64,000 bases of DNA, taken from the NCBI RefSeq assembly GCF_009727055.1, contig NC_052359.1, positions 10,315,264 to 10,379,263 on the forward strand, in the 5' to 3' direction. Shown piece after piece: positions 11,750-23,992 of this stretch (positions are counted from its first letter, which is position 1; each line of letters opens with the position of its first letter). Origin of the DNA: Benincasa hispida (taxonomy: Eukaryota; Streptophyta; Magnoliopsida; Cucurbitales; Cucurbitaceae). Under the pieces are notes generated by a model. The model searched no databases. It was given only the letters and a program-made list of their open reading frames with translations, and had not been told where the DNA came from. A program made the position numbers and the translations under genes.

Positions 11750-14055
11750 TTGGTTAGTTGATAGTAGTGACAAATCATGTGACTATCGATGCTGGAAATC
11801 TAATGACTAAGTCTAACTACAACGGTAATGAATCGTTTATTGTTGGTAATGGAACTAGATTACCCATTTATCATGTTGGTAATAGCACTGTTAAATCACA
11901 GAATGCAAATGACCCTTCTATACTACTGAAAAATATGATTCATGTGCCACAATTAAGAGATTTAATTAGCATAGCCCAATTTTCTATTGATAATAATCTC
12001 TATGTTAAATTTCACCCCAATTTATGTCTTGTGAAGGACAAGGATACAAGAAAGGTGATGCTGGAAGAACTCTTAAGAATGGATTATATCAAATCAAGCT
12101 CCCACCTCCTAAAAAACGTATAAAGCCTCCCTTCAATGCAAAGCTTAGAGTCAATCAAATAAAAGTTGCAGATGCTATTTCAAGTCAATCTATGTTGGGT
12201 CTTTCTAGTGTCTTTAATGCTGAAAAGTCTAAGTCATGTAAGGTGTCCAAAAACATTTGGCACCAACGGTTAGGTCATGTGTCTAAATGAGTTGTTAGCA
12301 TCATTTTAAACTCTTTTAATTTGAAACCTCTGTCGAATGAAAAAGTTAAATTCAGTGATGCGTGTCAACAAGGAAAGTCTCATCGGCTACCTTTTAATCA
12401 GTCTTTCTCTCAAACCTCGCATCCTTTTGAAATCATTCACTGTGACTTTTGGGGCCAACACTTGTGTCCTCCATACTATGCTACAAATACTACATAAGCT
12501 TTGTTGACAACTTCACCCATCTCACTCATACCCTCTCAAAACAAAATAAGCGGCCCTGTCTGCCTTCATCCAATACATTGCTCTTGTTGAAAACAAATTT
12601 GAAAGAACAATTAAAACCCTCCAAAGTGATTAGAGAGGTGAGTTTCAATCATTCTTTAACTTGCTCCAAGACAATGGTATTTTGTTCGACAACCCTATCT
12701 TCACACTAGCCAACAAAATGGCATTGTAGAAAGAAAATACCACTACATTGTTGAAATGGGGTTAACCCTCTTTGCTCAAGCTGCCATGCCCCTTCGGTAT
12801 TGGTAGGAAGCCTTCTCCTCTGCGGTTTTTCTCATAAACTTCCTTCCAACCCCTATTTTAAATCACCTTTCACCAATCAAAAAAGCCTTCCATGCTACAC
12901 CTGACTACACCTTCCTTGGAAACTTCGATTGTGCTTGTTATCCCTGTCTTAGACCATATCAAACTCACAAGTTCCAATTTCATAGTACCAAGTGTATATT
13001 CCTTGGATATAGTGCAGCCCATAAAGGATACAAATGTTTGAGTTCAAATGGTTGTATTTATATTTTTCGTCATGTCAATGAGTCTTTCCTTTTCAAGAAA
13101 GGTTTTCTAACCTCTCCTTCCTCATCCACCTCGTCTCATAATACCATTATCAGTTGATTTCATTTTCTCGAGTTCACTCCCACTCCACCAAATCAATTGC
13201 AGGCATCTTCTGAGTTCCTTGCTGCATCTCCCTCGGTTGTTCCTTCCTCACCATCACCCTCCTCCCCTACTTAGGAGCCTTTGTTACCACTACCCCTGCT
13301 TCTTGCCTTGAGCCCTACTGCTTCTTCAACACCAACACTTGAACATGTTGTTCATGAGCCCTCTCCTGTTAATTCCCTTTCCCCTACACCCAATCACCCC
13401 AACCATTTCATGTTATGCAAACTCGGGCTAAAAGTGACATATTCAAGCCAAAGTCTAGGGCTTTTTCTTAGTTACCTGTTCCTCTTTTGATTCTCCTCAG
13501 TTTGAACCCTCTTCTGTGACTGCTACCATAACCTCTCTTCATTGGAAATCTACTATGGATAACGAAATTGCAACCATATGTGCAACAGAACATGGACTTT
13601 TATGCCATCCACCCTCTCATATAAACCTCATTGAGAACAAGCGAGCAGTCAAGATTAAAAAGAAGTCAGATGGTTCATTTGATAGATGCAAGGTTCGATT
13701 AGTTGCCAAAGGGTTTCACTAAGTTCCTGATGTTGATTTCTATGAGACTTTCAACCCTGTTGTGAAAGCTTCGACCATTCGGATTGTCTTAGCTCTTGCT
13801 ATTGCGAAAGGATGGGATATTAGATAACTTGACATTAATAATGCCTTCCTAAATGACAGCCTCACTGAAGATATTTACATGAAGCAACCCGAAGGCTACT
13901 TTGATCCTCAACACCCACAATATGTATGCAAACTTCAACGGACACTCTGTGGTCTAAAGCAGGGCCCTCAAATGTGGTATGACAAACTGAAAGCTACACT
14001 TATCCAATAGGGTTTCTCTAATTCCAGGGTTGATGACTCACTATTCTTCTTTACC
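11750..14055 (+). pseudogene. Copia-A pol: protease, integrase and first part of reverse transcriptase
   Basis: This is a decayed polyprotein. The protease signature WLVDSS (11750-11767) is followed in a shifted frame by TNHVTIDAGN. Next comes the GAG-pre-integrase region with WHQRLGHVSK (about 12258-12287), then traces of the integrase core in mixed frames (12360-13060). Reverse transcriptase follows with RLVAKGFH (about 13697-13720), LDINNAFL and CGLKQGPQMWYDKL (to about 13990). Stops at 13720, 13825 and 14008 fall where the family has Gln, Gln and Trp. The gene stops at 14055-14060 where Copia-B is inserted and resumes at 27713. Non-functional. Confidence 0.87.
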
Positions 14056-14060
14056 AGTCT

Positions 14061-14690
14061 TGTTGGGTTATATCACCTTTAGTGAAAGCCCAATAAAGGC
14101 CTAAGGCCTTTTAGGTTTTGTTTTAAAATGATTCAACAGTCATCAGTCAGCATGTATATGCACGTAAATTGAGAGTTAAGAAAATGACAGAAAATTAGAG
14201 TTTTTTGCAATCCGACAAGTAACGTTCTTTAGCCAATTGGGGATCAATCTGTGGTCCAATCAAGTTGAAATTTTGATAGCGTGTCTTGACTCATCTTCAA
14301 TCTAGACGGTGGATATTTCTTTTGGAGCTACCTACAGTCAGATACCGTAGGTAATTAGTTGCCACTTCAAGTGAGATGTTTCCAATTTTATTCTTCTCAT
14401 TTTGTTGCTGTTTTATTGCCAAGATTGTTATCTTGAGATATTTAATGTGTATGCCTCTAGTTGTGACTAGGGAGAACTCATTGTAACCCATTATTGATTA
14501 TAGTGGAGATTTTGACTTTAATTCGTGGTTTTTTACTCCTCACATTGAGGGAGGGGAGGGGAGGGGGGCGCTTCCACGTTAAAATTGCTTGTTTCCTTAC
14601 TCGATTATTATTGTTATTGCTAGTATTCTATTAAATTCACACAATAATGGGATAATTGATTCAAAAATATAGTGTTTATAAAAAAAAAAA
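14061..14690 (+). repeat. 5' LTR of Copia-B
   Basis: It runs from TGTTGGG to the poly(A)-rich stretch just before the primer site; the exact 3' border is unclear because of the A-run at 14680-14693. Its first 290 bp match 27242-27534. Parts also match 60371-60660. Confidence 0.82.
14549..14568 (+). other. G-quadruplex motif in the Copia-B 5' LTR
   Basis: Four G-runs of 3, 4, 4 and 6 (549-551, 553-556, 558-561, 563-568) are separated by single A residues, which fits the strict quadruplex pattern on the plus strand. It lies about 130 bp before the LTR end. Confidence 0.85.
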
Positions 14691-14695
14691 AAAGG

Positions 14696-14706
14696 GGTAT
14701 CAGAGC
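14696..14706 (+). promoter_or_regulatory. primer binding site, tRNA-Met(i), Copia-B
   Basis: GGTATCAGAGC, complementary to the initiator tRNA-Met 3' end, follows the A-run that ends the LTR. Confidence 0.85.
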
Positions 14707-14742
14707 CTTGGTTAAGTTAATTGGGTTTACCTTGTGTTGAAT

Positions 14743-15607
14743 ATGGATACTAGTTCAGCTAAGATGGTTATCCTTAATGGGTCAAATTATCAAGTTTAGA
14801 AAAGAAAAATGGAAGATATTTTATATGTGAATGATTTGCATCTTCCAGTTTTTTCTAAAGAGAAGCCCGATGATAAAACTGATAAAGAATGGGAATTATG
14901 TCATAGGAAAGTGTGTGGGATTATGAGACTAGGGTAGAAGATAATTTCTAAACCATATTGGTGAAGAAACTCATGCACGAACTATGTGGAACAAGCTTGA
15001 ATTGCTATGTACCCCAAAAACTGGTATTAGAAAATGTTTCTGATCAAACAAATGATGGCCTTGACGTATCAAGATGGAACATCCATGTTAGATCACTTGA
15101 ATACATTCCAAGGTATCATTAATCAATTATCTAGGATGAATATCAAGTTTGAGGATGAGATACATGAATTATGGGTCCTTGGTACATTGCCAAACTCATG
15201 GGAGACATTTAGAATTTCCTTATCAAACTCAACCCCAAATGGTGTACTAAGTATGAACGTATTAAAAAGTAGCATATTGAGCGAGGAGATGAGAAGAAAG
15301 TCACAAGGCTGTTCTTCACAATCAGACGTTCTTGTTACTGAAAGAAGGGGGAAGAGTAAAAGTAAAGGTACGACGGAGAAAGACAGAAGAAAAAGTAAAA
15401 GGTGGCCGATTTGCAAATGTTGAGTGCCATTATTTTCACATGAAAGGGCATATAAAGAAACATTGTAAAAAATTTAAAAGGGACAATAAAAATGAGAAAG
15501 ACAAGGAAAAGAAGAATGACGATGACAGTGATGCAGACACAATTACTGTAGCCACCGAAGATTTTTACATCTTATTTGACGGTGATGTTATAAATTTTGC
15601 TACATAA
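14743..15607 (+). pseudogene. Copia-B gag (broken)
   Basis: The capsid gene relic starts at the ATG at 14743 (MDTSSAKMVILNGSNYQ), 37 bp after the primer site. A stop at 14797-14799 replaces the conserved Trp, and more stops follow to 15040. An open stretch at 15034-15423 carries the typical Gag helix region (LDHLNTFQGIINQLSRM), then a Lys/Arg-rich linker. After a frame change comes a zinc knuckle (about 15421-15470, CHYFHMKGHIKKHC) whose second Cys has become Phe. An acidic and Lys-rich tail ends at 15607. Not functional. Confidence 0.85.
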
Positions 15608-16286
15608 TAGAGCTGTAGGGTGATTGATAGTAGTGACTTAGTTCATGCTACATCAAAGAGGGATTTCTTTGCATCCTAAACACCTGATGATTTCGGCAGT
15701 GTTAGGATGGGTAATGATGGATCAACAAAAGCAGTTGGCATCAGAGATGTACACGTGGAGAACAAGAATGGTTCTAAACTGATTTTGAAGAATGTGAAGC
15801 ACATTTCTGATATTCGCATGAATTTGATTTCTATAGGTAAGCTTGATGATGAAGGTTTCTGCAATACCTTCTATGATGGAAAATGGAAACTTACTAAAGG
15901 CTCTATGGTGATAGCTTAGGGAGAGAAATATTCCTCATTGTATTATATGGGGGCTAGGATCACTGATTGTGATATAAATATAGTGAATGATGAAGCGAGT
16001 GTTGAACTTTGGTATAAAAGACTCAGTCACATGAGTGAGAAGGGTTTGAAATTTTTGGCTAAGAAAAATTATCTTCTTGATATAAAGAGTGCACCCTTAA
16101 AAAGACTCATTGTTTGGCAGGAAAGCAGGCTAGAGTTACTTTTAAGTCATCTCAGCATTCAAGGAAACCAAATATACAAGATTTGGTAAATTTTGATGTG
16201 TGTGGTCCTATGAAAATAAAAACACTTGGAGGTGCATCATATTTTGTGACATTTATTGATGATCATTCAAGGAAAATATGGGTCTA
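15608..16286 (+). pseudogene. Copia-B protease and first part of integrase
   Basis: The protease relic begins with VIDSSDLVHATSKRDFF (from about 15617). It is followed by LILKNVKHISDIRMNLISIG, typical of the copia protease/integrase linker, and WYKRLSHMSEKGL of the GAG-pre-integrase domain (about 16010-16048). The integrase core start GPMKIKTLGGASYFVTFIDD (about 16204-16263) contains the first catalytic Asp region. Stops occur near 15677 and 15917. It is cut at GTCTA (16282-16286) by element C and resumes at 23993. Confidence 0.86.
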
Positions 16287-18440
16287 TGTTAGAATTGGTG
16301 TCCTAATTCTCCTGGAGTCTCATTGTTTTGTAAAGATACATATTGTTTAATGAATAAAATAAGTGTTATTTAATTCTGGCATTTACTCATATCCAATAAC
16401 AAAGCTCCTTGATTTTCTTATATGAACTTAAGCATGTATATGTGATATACAAGTGAATCATGCCTTAAGTGATAACCTAAATAGGTCTGTAGTATAAGGA
16501 TTAAGGTGAGATACCTGAACCTGGTGACACTATGGATAACGACCCGCTTTGTAGAAGTTTGCAAGTATTGTAAACTACTACAGATGGTTGATTCTAACCA
16601 TTCATGTGGAGACGTGCAGGTGGGGTGTCCTATACAAAGAGTTTGTATAAGACCTGGACCACGAGATGACTAGACTCTGTATATAATGCCATTAATACTA
16701 GAGACTTACAACTCACCTAAATGACAATAGGTGACACGACCTTAATCCTGAGTGTTTTGGGAACTTCTGCCTTTAAGGGTGTCCTTTGATTAGTATAGGT
16801 GAGAGTGGCCATATTACCAAACTCAACATGCCTACCTTTTTGGGGACTTGTCTGATCTGGGAGCTGGGAACTCAATCCACAAGATGGAATTCACTTCTTT
16901 CTCAAAGCAAGAGATAAGTAGAGAGATTGCTCCCTTAAGGCTGATTCCGAGGCTTGAACATAGTGACCACAACTTTTCTTTGGAAGAGAAAACTCAGTCA
17001 TAGTAGGACTATGACTTATGTTCATTAGAGAAATTAGTGGTACTTAAGAAGACAGATGTAACTATAAGGGCATAACGATTATTGGCCCAGTTGTACTTAC
17101 GAGCGATCTATGAAGGGTTATCGTACTGTTGATTGGTTAAGATGGACATATAATTTATCTATGGTAAGAAAGAGTTCAGTTGTCGGTCTTTATTGGAGTG
17201 CCTGGCAGTTAACGGATGGTGGATCCGTGACTTAAAGGAGTTTAGTCAGTTATTCACATACCGTTGAAGCTTCGAGCTACAGGTCCATAAGGTCCCCTTG
17301 GTAGCTCAATGGATTCAGTTAAGGATCAGTTCTTGGTATTGATTTGAAATGTTCAAATTGACAAGAGGTATTTTGATTATATATGATATAATGGTATGAT
17401 GTATGAGATACATCTAGTGAAGGATTGATGTAAATGAGATTTACATTAAGTACCATGAAATAGAAAAAGAACTATGGTTTATATGTTTCTTGAGATGAAA
17501 TATTAAAACTATAGTTATAAATAAAGTATGATAAGTTGGTTATCATTTATATTTATAATATATTAATTATTGGATAATTAATTCTTTTTCTTTAATAAAC
17601 CAAATAAGTGGTGGGTTATTGGATTCATGGTAACCGTGAGTTTAAAAGGAAAGTGGTTTTCCTATTTTGAAAGAAGTTTTATAAAACGATTGAAAAGGTT
17701 TTTTGAGATTTCTCTCTCACGCAAAAGAAACTTAAAATAGTTGTCAAATAAATATGAATTTACTAAACGATGGTTGGGCGAGCTAGACGATCGTATAGTG
17801 GCGAGCTAAACAATCGTGGCAGTATTTACTAAACGATCGCATAGTTTTGCTAGACGATTGCTTGCCCTAAGTAAACGATCATGTAAAGTCTGTAGGTGAA
17901 AAGACCGAGCTAAACGATGAGCTAAATGATCGCATAGCTTTTTTTTAAACGATCACATAGCTTTATTTAAACGATTGGGCATTGACCTATACGATAGGTC
18001 TCCGCCATCTCCCACTTACCCAGTCGTGTACACAATCGGTGTTTCCCTCCTTCATTTGCCTCATTCCAAGTCTAAACAGAGCCCCACCTCTAGATTTCTC
18101 ACACCGAGAATACCAAGGTAGCTTTCTTGGTGGTGTCAAACTCAACTCGACATCGTCGAGGTTCTGTGGAGGCCATTCGTGTTACTGAGGAGTTCGTGAC
18201 CGAGGCGATCATTAAGGGCGAGTGCGAAGAGTTCGTGCTGTATTGCGATCGTGTAGATCGAGTGTTCAAGGTTGCTGATTGTTCAAGCGGTCGCGCAACA
18301 GAGTGTTGAGACACATTTTCAAATGTGCATAGAGTTTGCTCTATGTTCATTCGACTGTAAATGTATTGTTCATTCATGATTGTGATTTGGAATGATCTTT
18401 CTTCTGCTGCTCATGAAAATCTCAGATCCGATTTCCTTCA
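16287..18440 (+). repeat. 5' LTR of element C
   Basis: The 2,154-bp LTR runs TGTTAGAATTGG to TTTCCTTCA. It has conserved modules at 16788-16870 and 17260-17310, an AT-rich middle, and ACGATCG-like units at 17780-17975. Short open frames at 17982-18309 are LTR sequence, also seen in solo LTR G and the 3' LTR. Confidence 0.85.
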
Positions 18441-18442
18441 AT

Positions 18443-18454
18443 TGGTATCAGAGC
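18443..18454 (+). promoter_or_regulatory. primer binding site, tRNA-Met(i), element C
   Basis: TGGTATCAGAGC lies 2 bp after the LTR end, giving the same primer as both copia elements. Confidence 0.88.
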
Positions 18455-21400
18455 TAGGTTCTCTGATATTCCAAATTACAGATTTGAATTGAACACATTT
18501 TACAATCGCGATGGGTTTCTACATTTGTGGCTAACCGTTTTATGCATTTGTGAATGAATATGATGAACGTTTCAAGTTTAAATTGCCTTTTTGTTCAAGC
18601 TTTCGATATTACAAAGTATTAATTATAAGGGCCCCTGTGTTTTTGGGCAAAATTAACATCGCAATCGAGTTTGTATGATGCGTTGATTTATGATACGATG
18701 GTGTGAACATGTGATGATGTGTGTTATGCGATGATCATGCAAGTTTTCCTAACAAACCCCAAGTATAAGCCTTCTTAGGTTCCTGGTAAGTCTAGGGTCG
18801 AACTAGGGACTACGAAATAGATATGCGACAGACTCTTTGATTCTATTGCAGTGGTGAAAAAAGAAGTAGATGGTGTTTTGATTTAGATTTTCCTATGCGA
18901 TGGAGTTGAACGCGGAGTGATGAAAGCTTAGAGTTATAGCAGATATGCGATGAAGGGGTTGAGAAGGGATTTAGCTAACATTTCCCATGATTGTGTTCAA
19001 GTTATGCAATCATGCCATACACAAATTTTAGTACTACACCTGTTGATGCATAATGCCACATTTCCTATTTCTAGGATGCATGCGATGTGTATGGGAAACA
19101 GCAGATAACACTTATTTCTAAGTTTCTAGTCTTGCTTATACGATCTAATCCGACTCTCTCAAGCCTAGATTCTGTCTTTAGACTACTCTCTCAAGTACGT
19201 CCAAACGATGAATGATGCATACATAAGACAAGATGATCGCATAAAATGCATATCTTAGGTCATGCTAGCTAAGTACTTCTCAACCCATTCAGAAATTTAT
19301 CTACTCATCCATGGTATGGAGAGATTGATCATAAATCGAAATGAAGTTTCTATTTTCTGCAAATAAAGTATTGAGTACAAAATAACAAATGGACTTGAGA
19401 AATAACAAGCCCGGTAAGCAATGTCTTACTTCCTGTGGCCTTTTACACTCTCTTTATCACTTCAACTCTGTTCTAGTTGTGGATTCTTGCTCTCACAAGG
19501 GTTGGCCTTCTCTCCTTTGTATTGTTTTCCGGTAGTCTCTCGATTTGTCTGGGAACTATTTCTCTCGTTTTCGCCTCGCCTCCTTGTTCTTTTTCCGTCT
19601 CTATGTATATGTGCATGTGTATCGATCCCCTCTCTCTCTGATGGCATTCGGTATTTATAGATTTCAAGGTGAAGCAGCTTTTCTTACTAATGAATACAAT
19701 GATGGGTGGCATTAATTTCCCTACTCTGTTGCACCGTTTAAAAGTCACCGAAAGTTCAATATACTTGCTACAATATGATTTTTAACAGCTTGTCAATTGA
19801 ATTCGAAATCGACCGTTATCAGCTTTACGTGCCATCATGATTTATTATGCTGGCACCTTGATGCGAGGCTTTTATGCGATCACTTTTTGAGAAACTTCTC
19901 ACAATCGCATGACTTACGATCGCAACTTTAAGCGCACTGTCGCATTGTGCCCTTGGATCACAATTTCATATGCGCCATCGCATTGTTCCTGCACAAAATA
20001 GGTAAATTAACTACTTTTATGCGATGAGCATTAGCGATTGCAATCCTTTCAGTTTGGCACTTTCAGATATGATATTGTCATTTTATCATCGCTTTCTCTC
20101 ATTGTTTTACTAATTTGAGTTGTAATAACTTGTATTTCTACCAGTTATCACTATAATTCAAAAGTTTGAGTTCATCGAGTTGTTCTTGATGAAGCTTCGG
20201 TGCATGACGATGCAGTTCTCAACGAAGAAGAAGACCAAGCATTGTTCGAGTCGTGTAGCTTCAGATAAACGATCATTGGGATTTAACTATGCGATCGTTT
20301 AGTACTTTTTTCTAGACGATCATGTAGTATCTTCTAAAAAATCGTTTAGCTAATGCTAAGTGATGGGGTAAATCGTTTACCATATCGCGTAGCGTTGGTT
20401 GCCCGATCGCATAGGCGCTGGAGGTAGACAATCGTAGTGGGAGCATGCGATGCTCGTCGTTTAGTAGAAGGTGCGTGCTAGAAGATTGTGTAGTTAGCAA
20501 GCTTCATTGCTTAGTTACTACCTATGTGATCATATGTATGCGATACGAAGATGCTAGCTAAGCGATTGCTTAGGTGATGGTGCTTGGTGGCATCGTAGTT
20601 GCTTAGACGATCGCGGAAGGCAGGCGTTGTGCGGAGCGCGCTAAGCGATTGTGTACTTCAGGCTTCATCGCTTAGTAAAGGTACACGATCGTATAGTAAT
20701 AGCTAAACGATCATTTGGATTTTTCTATACGATCGTTTAGTAATTGTTAAACAATCGTTTAGCTCTCGGAGCACTGGTAAGCGATAGAGCAAAGCGTTTG
20801 TTTTATCGTGTAGACGATCGCGTGGTGCTTAGTACACGATAGTTGGAGAAGCGATGCTTTGCTAGAGCGGTTCAAGACCTGGTTCGCCTGTTTGAACCGG
20901 AGACTCCTTGTCTTTGTAATAGTTAGCTTTCCTTTTGTGTTTTTAAGGCAATTTTACCCAGTTCATCATCATTGGTTGCTTATACATGTGATGTATGGTA
21001 CTTATATGTCAAAGTGTTTGTCATATAGTTAAAAACCCACCTTAGTTGTGCAATTATTCATGCATCATGTATTATAATTGTTATAATCTAGCATGAAGAA
21101 ATTACTTGAAAGCATGCGCATGCATCATGAAATATAAGAGTTATATTTTGCATGCATTGAGCATTATCATGCATCATCCTTTTATTATAAATGTTACAGT
21201 CTAAGGGTGAATGGAAGCATGTTTTTCTTGTTTCATTGCTGTTTTGTATAAGTGTTATATAAAAGAAGTGGCAATGAATGGACAATGCATTGAACATGAC
21301 ACTTAGGTTGTTTATAAGCATTATGAATGTCTTTCATGTGTTAGCTTAGCATTGTGGTTGTTTCTGTTTATAAGTGTTATAAAGGAAATTAGACCTAAAA

Positions 21401-21892
21401 TCAATAATTCAGAGTTGCATGCAGACTTAGGGTGAACTCAAGTTTTTAAAAGGGTTTTAAAATTGGATTGAGTTAGACCTAAGTTCAAGTGGTTCTAAAG
21501 AGTTTAGTAACCTAGATTAATCTTTTAAAATTGTTTAATAGGATTAAATTGGTTGAATAAAAGATTAAATTTGTTGTAAACCTATCTATAAGGGACTTTT
21601 TGTCTAAGGTGGGTTCTGGTTAGGCTGGGGTTCTTAAGTTGACGAAAACGTAACACCCCTATCTGGGAACCTACCTGGAAAGGTGAATTAGATAGATTTT
21701 CAACAAGCATGCGAAAATTTGGTCAAATACTTCGTTAAAGAGTTTAATGGATGATGATCAAAAGTTGTTCAACTATCCAAGGTAAAAGTTACTCTTGGGA
21801 AAATCTAAAAGTCACTTAGTTAAAATCCTTAGCCGTGTTTTTTCTAAGTAAGCTGAACCCTAGGTTATAAAATACTCAGTGGGAAGAAGAGG
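18455..21892 (+). other. non-coding internal region of element C
   Basis: No gag, protease, integrase or reverse-transcriptase motif is readable in any frame. Short open frames at 19421-19748 lie in a pyrimidine-rich stretch and are not convincing. The region is full of ATGCGATG and CGATCGCAT words, densest at 20230-20870. A purine-rich run just before 21892 (GGGAAGAAGAGG) is the likely polypurine tract. Confidence 0.7.
20230..20870 (+). repeat. cluster of degenerate AAACGATCGTxTAG units in element C
   Basis: At least a dozen variants built on the palindrome ACGATCGT occur in both orientations, for example near 20293, 20316, 20404, 20607, 20685, 20729 and 20812. Spacing is 20-60 bp without fixed periodicity. 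Similar units occur in the LTRs (17780-17975, 23285-23480) and in solo LTR G (6245-6465). Confidence 0.7.
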
Positions 21893-23992
21893 CTAATTCT
21901 CCCAGAGTCTCGTTGTTTTGTAAAGATACACATTGTTCAATGGTTATCTTATGTGAACTTAAGCATGTATATGTGATATACAAGTGGATCATGCCTTAAG
22001 TGATAACCTAAATAGGTCTGTAGTAAGGATTAAGGTGGGATACTTGATCCTGGTGACACTACGGATACGACCCGCTTTGTAGAAGTTTGCAAGTGTTGTA
22101 AACTACTACAGATGGTTAATCCTGACCATTCATGTGGAGACGTGCGGGGGTGTCCTATATAAAGAGTTTGTATAAGACCTGGAGCACGAGATGACTAGAC
22201 TTTGTATATAACGTCGTTGATACTAGAGACTTACATCTCACCTAAATGACAATAGGTGACATGACCTCAATCCTGAGTGTTTCGGGAACTCCTGCCTTTG
22301 AAGGCGGTCTTTTGATTAGTATGGGTGAGAGTGACCAAATTGCCAACTCAACATGCCTACATTTTTGGGGGACTTGTCTGATCTGGGAGTTGGGAACTGA
22401 ATCCACAAGATGGAATTCACTCATTTCCCAAAGCAGGGATAAGTAGAGAGATTGCTCCCTTAAGAGCTAATTTTAGGGCTTGAACATAGTGGCCATAACT
22501 TCTCTTTGGAAGAGAAGACTCAGTCATAGTAGGACTATGACTTATGTTCATTAGAGGGATCAGTGGTACTTAAGGATACAAATGTAACTACAGAGGCATA
22601 CGAGTTATTGGTCCAGCTGTACTTACGAGCGATCTATGAAGGGTTGTCGCACTGCTGATTGGTTAAGATGAACACATAATATATTTGTAGTAAGGAGAGT
22701 GTAGCTGTCGGTCTTTAGTGGAGTGCCTGACAGTTAACGAATAGTGAATCCCGTGACTAAAGAGTTTAATCAGTTATTCACCTACCGTTGGAGCTTCGAG
22801 CTACAGGTCCATAAGGTCTCCTTAGTAGCTCATGGATTCAGTTAAGGATCAGTTCTTGGTGTTGATTTGAAATGTTCAAATTGACAAGAGGTATTTTGAT
22901 TATATATGATATAATCGGTATGATGTATGAGATACATCTAGTGGAGGATTGATGTACCATGAAATAGAAAAAGAACTATGGTTTATATGTTTCATGAGAT
23001 TAAATATTAAAACTATAGGTTTTAAATATAGTATGATAAGTTGGTTATCATTTATATTTATAATAATATTAATTATTGGATAATTAATTCTTTTCTTTAA
23101 TAACCAAATGAGTGTGGTGGTTATTGGATTCATTGTAACCGTGAGTTTAAAAGGAAAGTGGTTTTTCTATTTTGAAAAGAAGTTTTACAAACGATTGAAA
23201 AAGTTTTTTGAGTTTTCTCTCTCGCGCAAAAGAAACTCACGTAGTCGTCAAGTAAATATGGATTTACTACACGACGGCTGGACAAGTTAGATGATCGTAT
23301 AGTGGCGAGCTAAACAATCGTGCAGTATTTACTAAACGATCGCATAGTTTTGCTAGACGATCGTTTTCTCGCAAACGATCGTGTAGAGTCTATAGGCGAC
23401 AGATTCGAGCTAAAACGATGAGCTAAAGAATTGCATAACTTTTGCTAAACGATCGCATAGCTTTATCTAAACGATTGGACATCAACCTATACGATAAGTC
23501 TCCGTCATCTCCCACTTGCACAGTCGTGTACACGTTTGGTGTTTCCTCCTTCGTCTGCCTCATTCCAAGTCTGAACATAGCCCACCCTCTAGATTCTCAC
23601 ACCAAGAATATCAAGGTAGCCTTCTTAGTGGTATCAAACTAAACTCGACATCATCGAGGTTATTTGGAGGCCGTTCATGTTGCTGAGGAGTTCGTGACCG
23701 AGGCGATCGTTGAGGACGAGTGTGAAGAGTTCGTGCTATGTTGCGGTCATGTAGATCGAGCATTCGAGGTTACTGATTGTTCGAGGGATCGCGCAACGGA
23801 ACGTGGAGATGCATCTTCAAATGTGCCTAGAGTTTGCTCTCTGTTCATTTGAGTTTTTCATGCTGTAATTTATGTATAAATTGTATAACCGTTTGTTTGA
23901 AGTCAACTGTAAATGTATTGTTCATTCATGATTGTGATTTAGAATTATCTTTCTTCCGCTGCTCATGGAAATCTCAGATCCGATTTCCTTCA
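21893..23992 (+). repeat. 3' LTR of element C (first about 15 bp missing)
   Basis: It matches the 5' LTR from CTAATTCTCC onward; the terminal TGTTAGAATTGGTGT is replaced by purine-rich DNA. It lacks about 65 bp that the 5' LTR has near 16350-16415. It ends GATTTCCTTCA at 23992. Open frames at 22246-22446 and 23442-23852 are LTR sequence. Confidence 0.83.

Larger units (their letters stand above)
16287..23992 (+). mobile_element. element C: LARD-type LTR element without coding genes, inserted in Copia-B integrase
   Basis: It runs from TGTTAGAATTGG to GATTTCCTTCA with the exact duplication GTCTA (16282-16286, 23993-23997), total 7,706 bp. It has two LTRs of about 2.1 kb, a tRNA-Met primer site, and a 3.4-kb internal region with no gag or pol homology in any frame. 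Long LTRs, intact ends and no genes define a large retrotransposon derivative (LARD), mobilised by proteins of some other element. Excising it restores the Copia-B integrase reading frame across the junction. Confidence 0.86.

Noticed and set aside
18099..18377. 92-codon minus-strand frame and overlapping plus frames
   Set aside because: Part of the element C LTR; open only because this stretch is GC-richer.
19421..19748. Cluster of open frames on both strands
   Set aside because: Pyrimidine-rich low-complexity DNA inside element C; frames on both strands mirror each other.
20230..20870. CRISPR-like spaced repeats
   Set aside because: Plant nuclear DNA; units are degenerate, in mixed orientation, and not evenly spaced.
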